NCBI GenBank assembly: GCA_947500775.1
Contig: CANMTD010000001.1
Span: 310,001 to 374,000, forward strand
Origin: an uncultured Paracoccaceae bacterium
Lineage (GTDB): Bacteria; Pseudomonadota; Alphaproteobacteria; Rhodobacterales; Rhodobacteraceae
Direction: 5' to 3'
Length of the DNA stretch: 64,000 nucleotides
Shown: positions 43,224 through 52,680 of the stretch, in pieces
How positions within the stretch are numbered: the stretch's first letter is position 1
How the letters are laid out: every line of letters starts with the position of its first letter
Position numbers and translations under genes: made by a program
Notes under the pieces: model-generated
Databases searched by the model: none
The model's input: only the letters and a program-made list of their open reading frames with translations
Told to the model about the DNA's origin: nothing

Positions 43224-43715
43224 CTACTCGCGTATTTCTTCGGGGCGGACCCCCCAGATCGCGGATTTGGGGACCCATCCGGCCTGATTGCCCGCCGTGA
43301 TCCGGCACCAGTCCAGCGCGCATTCGCCAAGCCGGGCAATCACGCCCATTTCTGCACGGGCGTTCACCTGGGCATTGTCCGTGGCAGCCCGGCGTAGCGG
43401 CAGCATGTCGGCCTCGACAATCACGGTGCGGATCCCCGACAGCAGCGAATAATGTATCCACCCGCCCACGCCGTCGCGATCGCGCACCCGGCGCCAATGG
43501 CCGTATTCGGCGGTGACCTCCAGCGGCAGGTTGCGGCGTTTGTAGACCCAGTCGATTTTCTGCGTCAGGCTGGGGCCGCGCCGCACGTTGCCTTCGCTGG
43601 CCTTCAGCGACACGAAGCGGGGAATGGGCAGGTTGGTGACCGGCCCGCGCTCTTGTGCGCAAACCCCCAGTCCCAACAGCAAAAAAGCGGCGATTGCCGC
43701 CAACAGCGTCCGCAT
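43224..43715 (-). CDS. SH3-domain-containing periplasmic protein
   Basis: 163 residues from the ATG at 43715. A signal peptide (MRTLLAAIAAFLLLGLGVCA) is followed by two bacterial SH3-like modules (residues 30-90 and 95-155: FVSLKASEGNVRRGPSL, HWRRVRDRDGVGGWIH, then LPLRRAATDNAQVNARAEMGVIARL and WCRITAGNQAGWVPKSAIWG). Proteins of this kind bind the cell wall. An ATG at 43739 is also in frame but delays the signal peptide. It shares a 115-base divergent region with the 2-hydroxyacid dehydrogenase. Confidence 0.85.
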   Translation of the reverse strand: MRTLLAAIAAFLLLGLGVCAQERGPVTNLPIPRFVSLKASEGNVRRGPSLTQKIDWVYKRRNLPLEVTAEYGHWRRVRDRDGVGGWIHYSLLSGIRTVIVEADMLPLRRAATDNAQVNARAEMGVIARLGECALDWCRITAGNQAGWVPKSAIWGVRPEEIRE

Positions 43716-43830
43716 ATCAAATAAATCCGCCCGTTCCATTCATGTGCGTCGTACTGGGTCTTGTGCCTTGCCCGGTTCTCGGACAGTTTGCCACTATGCG
43801 ATGCGGAATGAAAGCGCAGGGAGGTTCCAA

Positions 43831-44817
43831 ATGCCCGCTCAACGGCTGAGTGTTGTCGTGACGCGACGGTTGCCCGAGGCCGTCGAGACCCGGATGATGG
43901 AACTTTTCGATGTGCGCCTGTCCGAAACCGACGCCAAGATGTCGCGCGAAGAACTGGCGCAGGCGATGCGCGACGCGGATGTCTTGGTGCCCACGGTAAC
44001 CGACACCATAGATCAGGCGCTGATTGCGCAGGCGGGCGACCGGCTGAAACTGATCGCCAACTATGGCGCGGGCGTCGATCATATTGATGTGCAGACCGCC
44101 CGGCAGCGGGGCATTCTGGTGTCGAACACCCCCGGCGTGGTGACCGAGGATACCGCCGATATGACCATGGCGCTGTTGCTGGCCGTCACCCGCCGCATTC
44201 CCGAAGGTCTGGCGATGATGCAGTCGGGCAAATGGGACGGCTGGGCGCCCACGGCGTTTCTGGGTGCACGCGTTGGCGGGCGACGTCTGGGCATTCTGGG
44301 CATGGGCCGTATCGGACAGGCGGTGGCCCGCCGCGCCCGCGCCTTTGGCATGCAGATCCATTACCACAACCGCAAGCGCCTGCGCCCCGAGATCGAACAG
44401 GAACTGGAAGCGACCTATTGGGAAAGCCTGGATCAGATGGTGGCCCGGATGGATGCGATTTCGATCAACTGCCCGCATACGCCGTCGACCTTTCATCTGA
44501 TGAACGCGCGGCGGTTGAAGCTGATGAAACCCGAGGCGGTGATCGTGAACACCTCGCGCGGCGAGGTGATCGACGAAAACGCGCTGACCCGGATGCTGCG
44601 CGCGGGCGAGATTGCGGGGGCGGGGCTGGATGTGTTCGAACACGGCCACCAGATCAACCCGCGGCTGCGCGAACTGCCGAATGTGGTTTTGCTGCCGCAT
44701 ATGGGCTCGGCCACGCTGGAAGGCCGGATCGAGATGGGCGAGAAGGTTCTGATCAACATCAAGACCTTTGCCGATGGGCATCGCCCGCCCGATCAGGTCG
44801 TCCCGGCGATGTTGTAA
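43831..44817 (+). CDS. D-isomer-specific 2-hydroxyacid dehydrogenase
   Basis: 328 residues. The NAD-binding loop is LGILGMGRIGQAVARRARAFG, and the catalytic trio is Arg in VNTSRGEVID, Glu in LDVFEHGHQINP and His in LLPHMGSAT. Similarity is to glyoxylate/hydroxypyruvate reductases. The ATG at 43831 has GGGAGG six bases upstream; the frame upstream overlaps the SH3 gene. Substrate could be glyoxylate or hydroxypyruvate, which would suit a genome with the ethylmalonyl-CoA pathway, but this is inference. The tandem GT-C genes follow in the same direction by 24 bases. Confidence 0.92.
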   Translation: MPAQRLSVVVTRRLPEAVETRMMELFDVRLSETDAKMSREELAQAMRDADVLVPTVTDTIDQALIAQAGDRLKLIANYGAGVDHIDVQTARQRGILVSNTPGVVTEDTADMTMALLLAVTRRIPEGLAMMQSGKWDGWAPTAFLGARVGGRRLGILGMGRIGQAVARRARAFGMQIHYHNRKRLRPEIEQELEATYWESLDQMVARMDAISINCPHTPSTFHLMNARRLKLMKPEAVIVNTSRGEVIDENALTRMLRAGEIAGAGLDVFEHGHQINPRLRELPNVVLLPHMGSATLEGRIEMGEKVLINIKTFADGHRPPDQVVPAML

Positions 44818-44840
44818 CCGTCAGATACAGGACGTCAGAT

Positions 44841-46319
44841 ATGGCTTCGCCCACGGCCGCGCCGTTTTCAAATGCTTCCCGTCTGTTTTTCGCGGCGATC
44901 ACCCTGTATTTCGCGGTGCAGGTCGTGCTGCGCCTGACATTGGGCGGCGCGTTGGAAACCGACGAGGCCGAAATGATGGTCATGACGCCGGGCCTGCAAC
45001 TGGGCTATGGCCCGCAGCTGCCGCTGTACAACTGGGTGCAGGTGATCCTGTTCGACCTGTTCGGGCGGTCGCTGTTTGCGCTGGCGGTGTTGAAGAACCT
45101 GTTGTTATGGGCCACCTATGCGCTGATGTTTCTGGGGCTGCGCCTGTGGATGCCGGCCCGTCTGGCCGCCGTCGGCGCCTTGTCCCTGTTCCTGCTGCCC
45201 GATGTCGCGTGGGAGGCGCAGCGCGCCACCACCCATTCCAACATGTTGCTGGCGACATCCGCCGCAGCCCTTGCCGCGTTTCTATGGGTGCTGGAAACCG
45301 GGCAATCACGCGCATACGTCGCGTTGGGTGTGGCCATCGGTCTGGGCGCGCTGGCGAAATACAATTTCTGGCTGGTGCCGGTCGGGTTGGTGCTGGCCAC
45401 GCTTAGTATGGCAGAATTTCGGGCGCGTCTTGTGACGCTCAAATCCCTGGTCACCGTGGGCGTGGCCTTGGCTATTCTTGCGCTTCCCTACAAGTGGATG
45501 CTGGACAACCCGTCGCTGGCGTTTTCATCCACCGGGAAACTGGCCATCAAGGACGATTCTGACGCGTTGCAGGTTCTGGTCAGCGGTATCAGCGATCTGT
45601 TCAGCGGCTATGCCGTGCTGATGATCCTGCCGCTTTTGGTGTTGGGGGGGCTCTATCTGGCCTGCCGAAGCAACACGCGTGTGGCGCATCCTGCCCCTGC
45701 CATCCTGCGTTTGCTGACCCGCGCCGCCATCGTTCTGGCGGTTATCGTGGCCGTGGGCGTGGCGCTTGCGGGCGTCGGGCATGTGACACCGCGCTGGTTG
45801 TTGCCGGTGGTGTTCTTTGCGGTGCCTGCGTTGTTCATTCACCTGTTCGGGCGATTGTCTGCCGCCCCCGATCGCAGCTTTGCGATTGTCCTGCTGGTGC
45901 TGGCCGGGATCGTTTTTGTCGGTCTTGGATTTGACCGATACAAGGATCGCGCACGCCGCGCCGTCGAATTCGCGCCCTTGGCGCAGGCGCTGGCCGAGGT
46001 CATGCCGTCCGATCAGACCCCGGTGGTGGCAGAGTTCTTTACCGCTGGCAATCTGGCCCGGATGCAACCGCGTTGGCGGATCGCCCCCTATCTGGGGTTT
46101 GCCGCCCCGCAATTCGGCGGCGAAACGGTACTGTTTGTCCTGCGTGAAAAGGTGCCCACGAACCTGAAATCCGGGATGCGACAGGCGGGATGGCCTGCGG
46201 AGCTCCAGCCCGAGGTTCTGTCCAAAGGTGCGCTGGACCTGCCGTTCGACAGTTCGGACAAAACCCTGCCGATCCGGTGGATGCTGGTGAAAACCCCGAC
46301 TGTGGATACCCGGCAATGA
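44841..46319 (+). CDS. GT-C fold (GT39-like) membrane glycosyltransferase-like protein, copy 1
   Basis: 492-residue polytopic protein with about ten membrane helices and an acidic first loop: GGALETDEAEM (Glu39, Asp41, Glu42), the usual catalytic position in GT-C dolichyl/undecaprenyl-phosphate-dependent transferases. The middle contains GVAIGLGALAKYNFWLVPV, typical of GT39 (ArnT/PMT-like) proteins, and a soluble C-terminal part. It transfers sugars from a lipid carrier to an unknown acceptor, presumably in the cell envelope. It overlaps the next gene by 4 bases. Confidence 0.8.
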   Translation: MASPTAAPFSNASRLFFAAITLYFAVQVVLRLTLGGALETDEAEMMVMTPGLQLGYGPQLPLYNWVQVILFDLFGRSLFALAVLKNLLLWATYALMFLGLRLWMPARLAAVGALSLFLLPDVAWEAQRATTHSNMLLATSAAALAAFLWVLETGQSRAYVALGVAIGLGALAKYNFWLVPVGLVLATLSMAEFRARLVTLKSLVTVGVALAILALPYKWMLDNPSLAFSSTGKLAIKDDSDALQVLVSGISDLFSGYAVLMILPLLVLGGLYLACRSNTRVAHPAPAILRLLTRAAIVLAVIVAVGVALAGVGHVTPRWLLPVVFFAVPALFIHLFGRLSAAPDRSFAIVLLVLAGIVFVGLGFDRYKDRARRAVEFAPLAQALAEVMPSDQTPVVAEFFTAGNLARMQPRWRIAPYLGFAAPQFGGETVLFVLREKVPTNLKSGMRQAGWPAELQPEVLSKGALDLPFDSSDKTLPIRWMLVKTPTVDTRQ

Positions 46320-47764
46320 CCACGCCCATGTTTGCCGATCAGACGCGTGTGGCACGCCTGTTTCTGATCGCGCTGGCGGGGTATTTTGCGGCTCAGATTG
46401 CGCTGCGCTGCGTTCTTGGCGGCACATTCGAGGCGGACGAGGCCGAAATGGTCATCCTGAACCGGCAATGGCATCTGGCATCGGGGTCGCAGACACCGCT
46501 GTACGACTGGTGGCAGACCCTGTGGTTTCAGGCGTTCGGGGCCAATACCTTCGGTCTTGTCGCCCCCAAGAATATCGCGCTCTTTGGCACATACGCCCTG
46601 ATGTTTGCCGCCCTGCGCCGGGTGGCCCCGCTGCATCTGGCGATGGTGGGCACGCTGTCGCTGATCCTTTTGCCCAACCTCAGCTGGTGGGCGCAGCGGA
46701 CCGGATCGCACACGATCGCGCTGGTGATGATGACTTCGGCCACGGTCTGGATCTTCTTTGGCCTGTTGAAATCCCCCACGACCCGCAGTTTCGTGATCTT
46801 CGGTCTGGTGATGGGGCTGGGGGGGCTGGCCAAGGTGAATTACTGGATGGTGCCGCCCGCGCTGATTGCCGCGGGTTTCGCCACGCCCGAATTCCGCGGG
46901 GTGATCAGGGATCGCCGTCTTGGGCTGTCCATCCTGATCGCGCTGGCAGTGATCGCCTTGCCCTATGGCTGGATGGTGATGAACCCCGGCCCGACATTTT
47001 CGGATACGTGGGAATTTTACAAGGATGCGGGGGCCTTGCCGTGGCTAAGCGGGCTGGTGAAAATACTGGGGGAAACGCTGGCGGCGATGGCGCCCGTGCT
47101 GGTGGCGCTGGTCATCGGGTTTGCCTGCGGGCTGCGCCCGTCGTCGTCCACCCCGTCGGAGCGTCTGCTGATCAGGGCCGCGCTGATCGGGGCGGGGGTG
47201 GTCTGCGCGGTGGTGATTGCCAGCAACGCCTCGTTCATCCGGTCGCGATGGCTGTTGCCACTTTACATGCTGGCCACGCCCGCGTTGGTGATGATCCTGT
47301 ATCGTCAGATAACCGCACGCGGTCTGCGCATCTATCTGGCTGCCATTGCCGCAGGTGCGATGCTGTTGCTGGCGGGGATTGCCGATGTGCGCCTGCGTGG
47401 GGCGGGCAGCGATTCGTTGAAAATCGACGTGCTGGCTACGCAGCTTGAGGCTGAACTGGGCACGGTTCCGCCCATCGTCGCGCCGCATTATTTTACCGGC
47501 AACCTTGCCCTGCACCGCCCCGACTGGACCTATCTGCCGCCCTATCCCACATGGCTGCTGGAAACCCGTTCTGGCCCGGTTCTGGTGCTGGAGGCCAAGA
47601 GCCGCAAACAGATCGCCCGGCGTCTTGCCGAACATGGGGTCGCGGGCGCCGATAAGGTGGAAATCCTGTCCGAAGGGATCGTGACGCTGCCTTACCGGTT
47701 CGATCCCGGCGAAACGCGGGCGGTTCGCTATGCGCTGGTGCGGCTGCCGGGGGCCGGGAATTGA
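46316..47764 (+). CDS. GT-C fold (GT39-like) membrane glycosyltransferase-like protein, copy 2
   Basis: 482-residue paralogue of the preceding protein. Acidic residues sit at the same positions (GGTFEADEAEM; Glu39, Asp41, Glu42), with matching helices LGGLAKVNYWMVPPALIAA and WLLPLYMLATPALVMIL. The ATG overlaps the stop of copy 1, so the two are coupled and look like a tandem duplication that has diverged. They could form a heteromer or act in sequence on one glycan; neither is shown by sequence. No other glycan genes are close. Confidence 0.8.
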   Translation: MTTPMFADQTRVARLFLIALAGYFAAQIALRCVLGGTFEADEAEMVILNRQWHLASGSQTPLYDWWQTLWFQAFGANTFGLVAPKNIALFGTYALMFAALRRVAPLHLAMVGTLSLILLPNLSWWAQRTGSHTIALVMMTSATVWIFFGLLKSPTTRSFVIFGLVMGLGGLAKVNYWMVPPALIAAGFATPEFRGVIRDRRLGLSILIALAVIALPYGWMVMNPGPTFSDTWEFYKDAGALPWLSGLVKILGETLAAMAPVLVALVIGFACGLRPSSSTPSERLLIRAALIGAGVVCAVVIASNASFIRSRWLLPLYMLATPALVMILYRQITARGLRIYLAAIAAGAMLLLAGIADVRLRGAGSDSLKIDVLATQLEAELGTVPPIVAPHYFTGNLALHRPDWTYLPPYPTWLLETRSGPVLVLEAKSRKQIARRLAEHGVAGADKVEILSEGIVTLPYRFDPGETRAVRYALVRLPGAGN

Positions 47765-47822
47765 CGCGCCAATGGTCGGTTTCGCACGATGGAGGGTCGG
47801 ATGATCCGCGCGACGGCTGTCA

Positions 47823-47854
47823 GGATTTTGCATAACTTGCGATAAGCGAAATCC
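47823..47854. repeat. inverted repeat upstream of DMGDH-like gene
   Basis: GGATTTTGC (47823-47831) and GCGAAATCC (47846-47854) pair over 9 bp with one G-T pair, 14 bases apart. The repeat ends 19 bases before the ATG, in the promoter or leader position. It may be an operator or a leader hairpin. Confidence 0.4.
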
Positions 47855-47873
47855 AGTCAGAGAGTCGTTGCAG

Positions 47874-50369
47874 ATGCAAACCCATGTCAAAGCCCTGATC
47901 GTCGGTGGTGGTGCCGTCGGGACGTCAATTGCCTATCATCTGGCCAAGGCGGGCTGGGACGACGTGATGTTGCTGGAACGTGATGAGCTGACCTCGGGGT
48001 CCACATGGCATGCCGCCGGCCTGTTGCCGCTGTTCAACATGTCCTTCGCGACCACCCATATCCACAAATATTCGGTCGAATTCTACAAGACGCTGGAGGC
48101 CGAGACCGGGTTGAACGCGGGCTTTGCCGTGGTGGGCAACCTGCGGATGGCGCAGACGCAGGAACGCATGGATGAATACATGCTTTATGCCTCGACCGCT
48201 GAAACCTGCGACGTGCCCTATGAGTTCCTGACCCCCGATCAGATCAAGGAACGCTGGCCGCTGATTAAAACCGAAGACCTGAAAGGCGCGCTGTATCATA
48301 ACACCGACGGCTATATTAACCCCGCCGATGTGACCCAGGCGATGGCCAAGGGCGCGCGCCAGCGTGGCGTGATGATCGAACGCAAATGGCAGGCGGACGG
48401 GTTCCACTGGACCGGGTCGCATTGGCAGGTCACCTGCACCAAGATGGTGGAAAAGGGCGGCAATCTGGTGCCCTCGGACGAACAGATCACCATCACCGCC
48501 GAACATGTTGTCACCGCCAGCGGCAACCACGCGCAGCGCACCGCAAAAATGCTGGGGATCAAGATTCCGGCTATCCCGGTGGAACATCAGTTCATCGTCA
48601 CCGACGTGGACCCGGCGTTGCAGCAGTGGCGCACCGACGGCAACCCCGAACACCCGGTGATCCGCGACGCCGACGCGCAATCCTATGTGCGCGAGGAACG
48701 GGGTGGCTGGATTCTGGGCGTCTATGAAAAACACGCCCCCGCCTGTTTCGAATATGGCGTGCCCGACAGTTTCCGCGCGGATCTGTTCCCGCTGGATCTG
48801 GAACGGATCGAAGACCAGTACATGGCGATGATCCATCGTATCCCGTCCTGCGAGGAAAGCGGCCTGAAGGACGATTTTAACGGTCCCATCTGCTATACCC
48901 CCGACGGCAACCCGCTGGTTGGCCCGGCACCGGGGCTGCGCAACATGTGGCTGGCCGAAGGGTTCAGCTTTGGCATCACGGCGGCCGGCGGCACCGGCTA
49001 TTATCTGGCGCAGATGATGGTCGATGGCGAGGCCGAAATCGACATGGCCTCGCTTGATCCGAAACGCTATGGCCAGAACTGGATGACGACCGAATTCGCG
49101 GCGCGCAAGAACGAAGAATGCTACGATCACGTCTATATCCTGCATCACCCCGACGAAGAACGCCCCGCCTGCCGCCCCCTGCGCACCTCGCCCGCCTATG
49201 ACCGGCAGGCCGCGCACGGCGCGCAATTCGGCTGGGTCAACGGCTGGGAGCGTCCGAATTATTACGCCCCCGAAGGGTTCAGCGATCACGATGCCCGCAG
49301 TTTCCGGCGGGGCGCATGGTGGCAATATGCGGTAGACGAGGCAAAGGCGATCCGTGAAGGCGTGGGGCTGATCGACGCCACCGCCTTTACCAAACATATC
49401 GTCAAAGGGCCGGGCGCCACCGCGTTTCTGGATTGGTTCACCACCAACAAACTGCCGCGCGTCGGCCGCATCAACCTGACCTATGCGCTGACGGCGGCGG
49501 GCACCACGCGCACCGAATACACCATCGTGCGGCTGAAAGAGGATGAATATTATCTGGTCTCGGCCGGGGCCTGGACCGCCTATGATCAGGATTACCTGCT
49601 GAAGGCGCGCGACGATAAAGAGGATGAATTCGGCCGGATCGAAATTCAGGATGTGACGACGCAATGGGGTGTCTTTGCCATCGCCGGGCCGAAATCGCGC
49701 GATGTGCTGAAGGCTGTGATCAAGGATGCTGATCCCGAAACCGCGCTGTCCAACAAGCGTTTTCCATGGCTGTCGGCGCGTCAGATCGAACTGGGCATGT
49801 GCCCGGTCAACGCCATCCGCGTCGCCTATACCGGCGAGCTGGGGTGGGAGCTGCATCACCCGATCGAAATGCAGAACTACCTGTTCGACCTGCTGGAAAA
49901 GGCCGGGGCCGATCACGGTATGAAACTGGTGGGCGCACGGGCGCAGAACTGGCTGCGGCAGGAAAAGTCCTATCGCGCCTTCGGCACCGAACTGGGCCGC
50001 GATGCCACCCCGCTAGAGGCGGACCTGCCCCGGTTTGTGGACATGTCGAAAGAGTTCCACGGCAAGGCGGCGATGGAAGGGATCGGCATCCGGTCCACTT
50101 GCGTGACCCTGCTGATCGACGGGCCTGCGGATGCCGATCCCTGGGGACGCGAGGCGCTGTATGATGGGGACACCCGGGTGGGGCGCCTGACCTCGGGCGG
50201 CTATTCGGTGGCCTTCGGCAAATCCATCGGCATGGGGTACGTGAAACCCGCGCAGGCGGCTGTGGGCACCAAGCTGAAGGTTAAGATGTTCGACCAGCTT
50301 TGGGACGCGGAGGTGGTCGAAGACAGCCCCTATGACCCCAAAAACGCTGCGATTAGGGTGGATGGGTGA
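47874..50369 (+). CDS. dimethylglycine/sarcosine dehydrogenase-like flavoprotein with GcvT domain
   Basis: 831-residue two-part enzyme. The DAO-type FAD domain begins LIVGGGAVGTSIAYHLAKAG and has TSGSTWHAAGLLP, where His46 is the usual covalent FAD attachment residue. The FAO-type linker is followed by GcvT-like domains (YTGELGWELHHPIEMQNYLF, then a C-terminal barrel VTLLIDGPADADP). Such proteins oxidatively demethylate dimethylglycine or sarcosine and pass the methyl group to tetrahydrofolate. ATG at 47874 is preferred to the TTG six bases upstream. Choline- and betaine-derived amines are the likely source. Confidence 0.9.
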   Translation: MQTHVKALIVGGGAVGTSIAYHLAKAGWDDVMLLERDELTSGSTWHAAGLLPLFNMSFATTHIHKYSVEFYKTLEAETGLNAGFAVVGNLRMAQTQERMDEYMLYASTAETCDVPYEFLTPDQIKERWPLIKTEDLKGALYHNTDGYINPADVTQAMAKGARQRGVMIERKWQADGFHWTGSHWQVTCTKMVEKGGNLVPSDEQITITAEHVVTASGNHAQRTAKMLGIKIPAIPVEHQFIVTDVDPALQQWRTDGNPEHPVIRDADAQSYVREERGGWILGVYEKHAPACFEYGVPDSFRADLFPLDLERIEDQYMAMIHRIPSCEESGLKDDFNGPICYTPDGNPLVGPAPGLRNMWLAEGFSFGITAAGGTGYYLAQMMVDGEAEIDMASLDPKRYGQNWMTTEFAARKNEECYDHVYILHHPDEERPACRPLRTSPAYDRQAAHGAQFGWVNGWERPNYYAPEGFSDHDARSFRRGAWWQYAVDEAKAIREGVGLIDATAFTKHIVKGPGATAFLDWFTTNKLPRVGRINLTYALTAAGTTRTEYTIVRLKEDEYYLVSAGAWTAYDQDYLLKARDDKEDEFGRIEIQDVTTQWGVFAIAGPKSRDVLKAVIKDADPETALSNKRFPWLSARQIELGMCPVNAIRVAYTGELGWELHHPIEMQNYLFDLLEKAGADHGMKLVGARAQNWLRQEKSYRAFGTELGRDATPLEADLPRFVDMSKEFHGKAAMEGIGIRSTCVTLLIDGPADADPWGREALYDGDTRVGRLTSGGYSVAFGKSIGMGYVKPAQAAVGTKLKVKMFDQLWDAEVVEDSPYDPKNAAIRVDG

Positions 50370-50503
50370 CCGGGTAAGCGCCCATTTTAAATGTTCTATT
50401 AACCAATTCCCTGTCTGTTCTCTCTTCGGCATCAGTCTTCCCTATTCCCGCCTTATTGTTCGGTAAGCCTTGGGGTGGGGACAAGACATGGGGATTCGTT
50501 TGG

Positions 50504-51145
50504 ATGAGTTTTCACGGCAAGATTGACGCATCTGGGATTGAAGCTGCCAACTTTACGGGCGGCCTTGTCGAAGGTGCAAATGTGCGCACACCCTGCGGGC
50601 CACGCAGGATTGAACTGGTTCGACCGGGCGATATGATCGTGACGCGAACCTATGGGTTACAGCCTGTGCGCATGATCTGGAAACGTCAGGTCACGCAGGA
50701 CCAGATGCGCCTGAACCCCGATCTGGCCCCGATCCGTCTGAAACCCCGCGCCATCGGCCCGATGATGCCGCAACGCGATCTGATCGTGGCCCCCGACCAC
50801 CGCCTGCTGATCCCCGGGTTCCGGGTGGCCGGTATGCCCGACGACAAATGTGTGCTGGCCGAGGCGCGCGAACTGGCCGGAACCAGCGATGCGGTCTATG
50901 TCGACCGCTCGATGGAGGTGGTGACCTATTACCACATGGTTTTCGACAGCCATCAGATCCTGACCGCCAACGGCCTGCCGGTGGAAAGCTTTCTGCCCTC
51001 GGCCCCGTCGATCGCCACCCTGGCGCCGTCGATGCGCGACGCGCTGGTGTCGCGGTTCCCGCAGCTGAAGAAAGAGCCGTCATCCTATCCGCCGGCAGAA
51101 TACCAGATCGCTTCGGGGATCGAGTATCTGCCAGCGATGTTCTAG
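50504..51145 (+). CDS. Hint-domain protein with degenerate nucleophile site
   Basis: 213 residues from the ATG at 50504, a Hint_2-type domain (Hedgehog/intein fold). The pattern CFxxGTxIxTPxG is met here as GLVEGANVRTPCG (residues 20-32), so Gly20 stands where the splicing Cys normally sits. Following motifs RIELVRPGDMIVTRTYGLQPVRMIWK and VAPDHRLLIPG are conserved. No signal peptide or repeats are seen. Such small Hint proteins are common in Rhodobacteraceae and have no known job; autoprocessing is unlikely here. A TTAACCAAT motif (50399-50407) lies upstream. The TTG at 50456 is a weaker start. Confidence 0.78.
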   Translation: MSFHGKIDASGIEAANFTGGLVEGANVRTPCGPRRIELVRPGDMIVTRTYGLQPVRMIWKRQVTQDQMRLNPDLAPIRLKPRAIGPMMPQRDLIVAPDHRLLIPGFRVAGMPDDKCVLAEARELAGTSDAVYVDRSMEVVTYYHMVFDSHQILTANGLPVESFLPSAPSIATLAPSMRDALVSRFPQLKKEPSSYPPAEYQIASGIEYLPAMF

Positions 51146-51146
51146 A

Positions 51147-51500
51147 TCACTCAGCCGCCTCTTTTTCCGCGATAAGGGCGTCATAGCATTCCATGGCTTT
51201 GGCGGCATACATCATCGCCGGACCACCGCCCATCTGAATGGACATCGCCAGCACGTCGCCGATTTCATCGCGGGTTGCCTCGGCACGTATCAATGCCTCG
51301 ATATGCAAGACAATGCAGGCCTCGCAGCGCAGCGCGACGGCGATGCCCAGGGCCACGAATTCCTTGGTTTTGAATTCCAGCACGCCGCCGTCTTTCACGG
51401 CTTTTCCAAGCCCGCCAAAGGCGCGCGCGGCATCCGGGATCGCGCCGTTCAGGCGGCGCAGCTGGTTTTTGGTTTCATCGCGTTTTACGGTCCAGTCCAT
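51147..51500 (-). CDS. carboxymuconolactone decarboxylase / AhpD-like protein
   Basis: 117-residue CMD-domain protein. RCEACIVLHIEALIRAEATRDEI carries Cys59-x-x-Cys62 and His66, the AhpD-type redox centre. The ATG (MDWTVKRDET) has AGGAGA seven bases upstream. With the CxxC present it is more likely a peroxiredoxin-coupled reductase than a true carboxymuconolactone decarboxylase. It is convergent with the Hint gene and upstream of it lies the DAO gene, which reads the same way. Confidence 0.88.
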   Translation of the reverse strand: MDWTVKRDETKNQLRRLNGAIPDAARAFGGLGKAVKDGGVLEFKTKEFVALGIAVALRCEACIVLHIEALIRAEATRDEIGDVLAMSIQMGGGPAMMYAAKAMECYDALIAEKEAAE

Positions 51501-51603
51501 CGTCGGTCTCCTGTCAATGATTGGCACTGCCAGACCACACTACGAATCTGGCGGCTTTGATCCTCATCAAGAACATCCTGTATTCGCCGACAGTTCACCG
51601 GCC

Positions 51604-52680
51604 TCAGGCGAACCGGTTCGGCGAAAGCGCCGCCACAGTAGCGGCATCCAATTCGCTGGCCCGACCCGCGACCAGATCGGCCACCAACTGGCTTGCGGCG
51701 GCTGAGGTTTGAAACCCATAGCCGCCTTGACAGGCACACCAGAAAAAATCCGGTGTGACCGGGTCGAACCCGATGACCAGCGCCCGGTCGGGCGAGAAGG
51801 TGCGCAAGCCCGCCCAGGAGGTTTCCAGCCGGGTCACCGGTTCGCTGACCATCGCCTCGTACCGGGCCAGCCCTTCGGCCAGAACCATGTCATCGGCCCA
51901 GGCGTCATGCGGTTCGGCCGGGTCTTCTTCGGCGGGCGAGACCAACAGCTTGCCCGCATCGGGTTTGGCGTACCAGCTTTCGCCGGTGCCGAACATCATT
52001 GGCCATTTGCCCAGATCGTGCCCGCCGGGCGCGGGGATGCGTGCCATCGACCGGCGGAACGGGGTGACGCCCATGGGCGTCACCCCGGCCAATGCGGCCA
52101 CCTGATCGACCCAGGCCCCGGCGGCGTTGACCAGCAGTTTGGCTTCATGGGTCCCGGCTGCGGTTTCCACCTGCCAGCCGTCGCCGGTGCGGGTGATTTT
52201 GGTCACGGCCTGCCCGGTCAGCACCTGCCCGCCATTGCCGCGCACTTCGCGCGCGAAATTCTGGATCATCAGATCGGTGTCCAGATCCCAGGCATCTTCG
52301 CGCCAGGCGGTGCGGCCCACGGATTTGGGATCAAGGATCGGGATCATCGCCTGTGCTTCGGCCACGGTCAGTTCGGTCAGGCCCATTTCCTGCCGGTCAT
52401 GGGTGAACGCCTCTTGCTCATCATGACCGGCCACCAGCATCAGCCCGCGCGGCGATGTGACCCCCTCTGCGGCTTGCAAATAGGCGCGGCTGGCCCGGTT
52501 CAGCGCGATGGTCGAGGGCAGACCATAGCTTTCTTCGAACAGGGCGGCCGACCGCCCCGAGGCGTGATAGCCAAGGGCGGTTTCCGCCTCCAGCACGCAG
52601 ACCTTTCCAAGGTGCGACAGCCGGGCGGCGGCGGAAATACCGGCGATCCCGCCGCCGATGACAAGGATATCGTTGTTCAT
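51604..52680 (-). CDS. FAD-dependent oxidoreductase (DAO family, glycine/D-amino acid oxidase-like)
   Basis: 358-residue single-domain DAO flavoprotein. The dinucleotide loop is VIGGGIAGISAAARLSHLG, with LEAETALGYHASGRSAALFEE following (an HxSGR motif). C-terminal GGYGFQTSAAASQLVADL closes the FAD site. It likely oxidises an amino acid or hydroxy acid such as D-amino acids or 2-hydroxyglutarate; the sequence does not decide. ATGA overlap with the upstream aldo/keto reductase means co-translation. Confidence 0.88.
   Translation of the reverse strand: MNNDILVIGGGIAGISAAARLSHLGKVCVLEAETALGYHASGRSAALFEESYGLPSTIALNRASRAYLQAAEGVTSPRGLMLVAGHDEQEAFTHDRQEMGLTELTVAEAQAMIPILDPKSVGRTAWREDAWDLDTDLMIQNFAREVRGNGGQVLTGQAVTKITRTGDGWQVETAAGTHEAKLLVNAAGAWVDQVAALAGVTPMGVTPFRRSMARIPAPGGHDLGKWPMMFGTGESWYAKPDAGKLLVSPAEEDPAEPHDAWADDMVLAEGLARYEAMVSEPVTRLETSWAGLRTFSPDRALVIGFDPVTPDFFWCACQGGYGFQTSAAASQLVADLVAGRASELDAATVAALSPNRFA

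Noticed and set aside
47925-49916. A 663-codon open frame on the minus strand opposite the DMGDH-like gene
   Set aside because: It is antisense to a protein with intact FAD and GcvT signatures and shows no domain of its own.
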